Shown here: in pieces, positions 9,188 through 9,313 of the stretch | Position numbering within the stretch: position 1 is the stretch's first letter | How the letters are laid out: each line of letters opens with the position of its first letter | NCBI GenBank assembly: GCA_029065825.1 | Contig: JAIEHQ010000032.1 | Coordinates: forward strand, 1-9,313 | Origin: Alistipes sp. | GTDB lineage: Bacteria > Bacteroidota > Bacteroidia > Bacteroidales > Rikenellaceae | Reading direction: 5' to 3' | Length of the DNA: 9,313 nucleotides | The notes under the pieces: model-generated | What the model was told of the DNA's origin: nothing | The model's input: the letters and a program-made list of their open reading frames with translations, nothing else | The model's database searches: none | Made by a program: the position numbers and the translations under genes

Positions 9188-9313
9188 TTACCACTCCTTG
9201 ACCTTTTCGGAGGCCTTATCGACCAGCTCCTTGGTCTTGTCGAGCACCTTGCCGGTAGTCTCCTTGGTGCGCTCCTTCAGTTCGGAGGCCTGATGACGGG
9301 CATTCTCCTTGAG
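9188..9313 (-). CDS. C-terminus of a Lys/Glu-rich LEA/YtxH-like small protein (truncated by window edge)
   Basis: The last 41 codons of a gene entering from the right are visible, ending in TAA at 9188-9190. The tail includes ELKERTKETTGKVLDKTKEL and finishes VDKASEKVKEW. It is highly charged, almost free of large hydrophobic residues apart from periodic Leu and Val, and helix-forming. Segments such as KERTKETTGKV, LDKTKELVDKA and SEKVKEW repeat at about 11 residues, the amphipathic 11-mer seen in LEA group 3 proteins and in small bacterial YtxH-domain proteins. Such proteins are usually stress-linked; YtxH members normally start with a glycine-rich membrane helix, which would lie outside the window. 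A terminator follows closely, so it ends its transcript here. The exact family cannot be fixed from the tail. Confidence 0.75.
   Translation of the reverse strand, partial: LKENARHQASELKERTKETTGKVLDKTKELVDKASEKVKEW

Noticed and set aside
9105..9293. A 62-codon plus-strand frame at the right edge
   Set aside because: It runs through a terminator hairpin and antisense to the Lys/Glu-rich reading frame, which has far better protein character.

Overview
The window reads as a piece of a GC-rich Bacteroidetes chromosome, most likely a gut Bacteroidales of the Alistipes/Rikenellaceae type. That rests on two promoters matching the Bacteroidetes TTTG / TAnnTTTG pattern, AT-rich leaders mostly without a Shine-Dalgarno sequence, GC-rich coding sequence with short AT-rich gaps, and protein families typical of that group. 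The genus is an inference. All genes found lie on the minus strand, so transcription runs from high to low coordinates.

Right edge (9118-9313): the last 41 codons of a Lys/Glu-rich, LEA/YtxH-like small protein, followed by an intrinsic terminator. Next (6787-9035): a self-contained unit with a good promoter, a 667-residue TonB-dependent outer-membrane receptor of the small BtuB-like class, and two terminator hairpins in tandem.

Centre and left (132-6770): a complete histidine-utilisation operon under its own promoter, in the order ftcD (fused formimidoyltransferase-cyclodeaminase), hutU, hutH, hutI. Together the four enzymes convert histidine to urocanate (HutH), imidazolonepropionate (HutU), formiminoglutamate (HutI), then glutamate plus 5-formimino-THF and 5,10-methenyl-THF plus ammonia (both halves of FtcD). 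Histidine therefore yields glutamate, two ammonia and one one-carbon unit on folate. No HutG or HutF and no hut regulator or transporter is present here. hutH and hutI overlap in a TAATG junction. A perfect, terminator-like hairpin sits between hutU and hutH and is the main regulatory surprise.

Left edge (1-73): the first 24 codons of a secreted protein, 58 bases after hutI and on the same strand, with an unusually clear ribosome binding site. Only its signal peptide is visible.

I found no tRNA, rRNA, CRISPR array, insertion sequence or phage gene, and no gene-free stretch longer than 300 bases. The content is mostly well-known metabolism. The points worth a second look are the eukaryote-like long urocanase, the mid-operon hairpin, the odd N-terminal leader of the receptor, and the two truncated edge genes.
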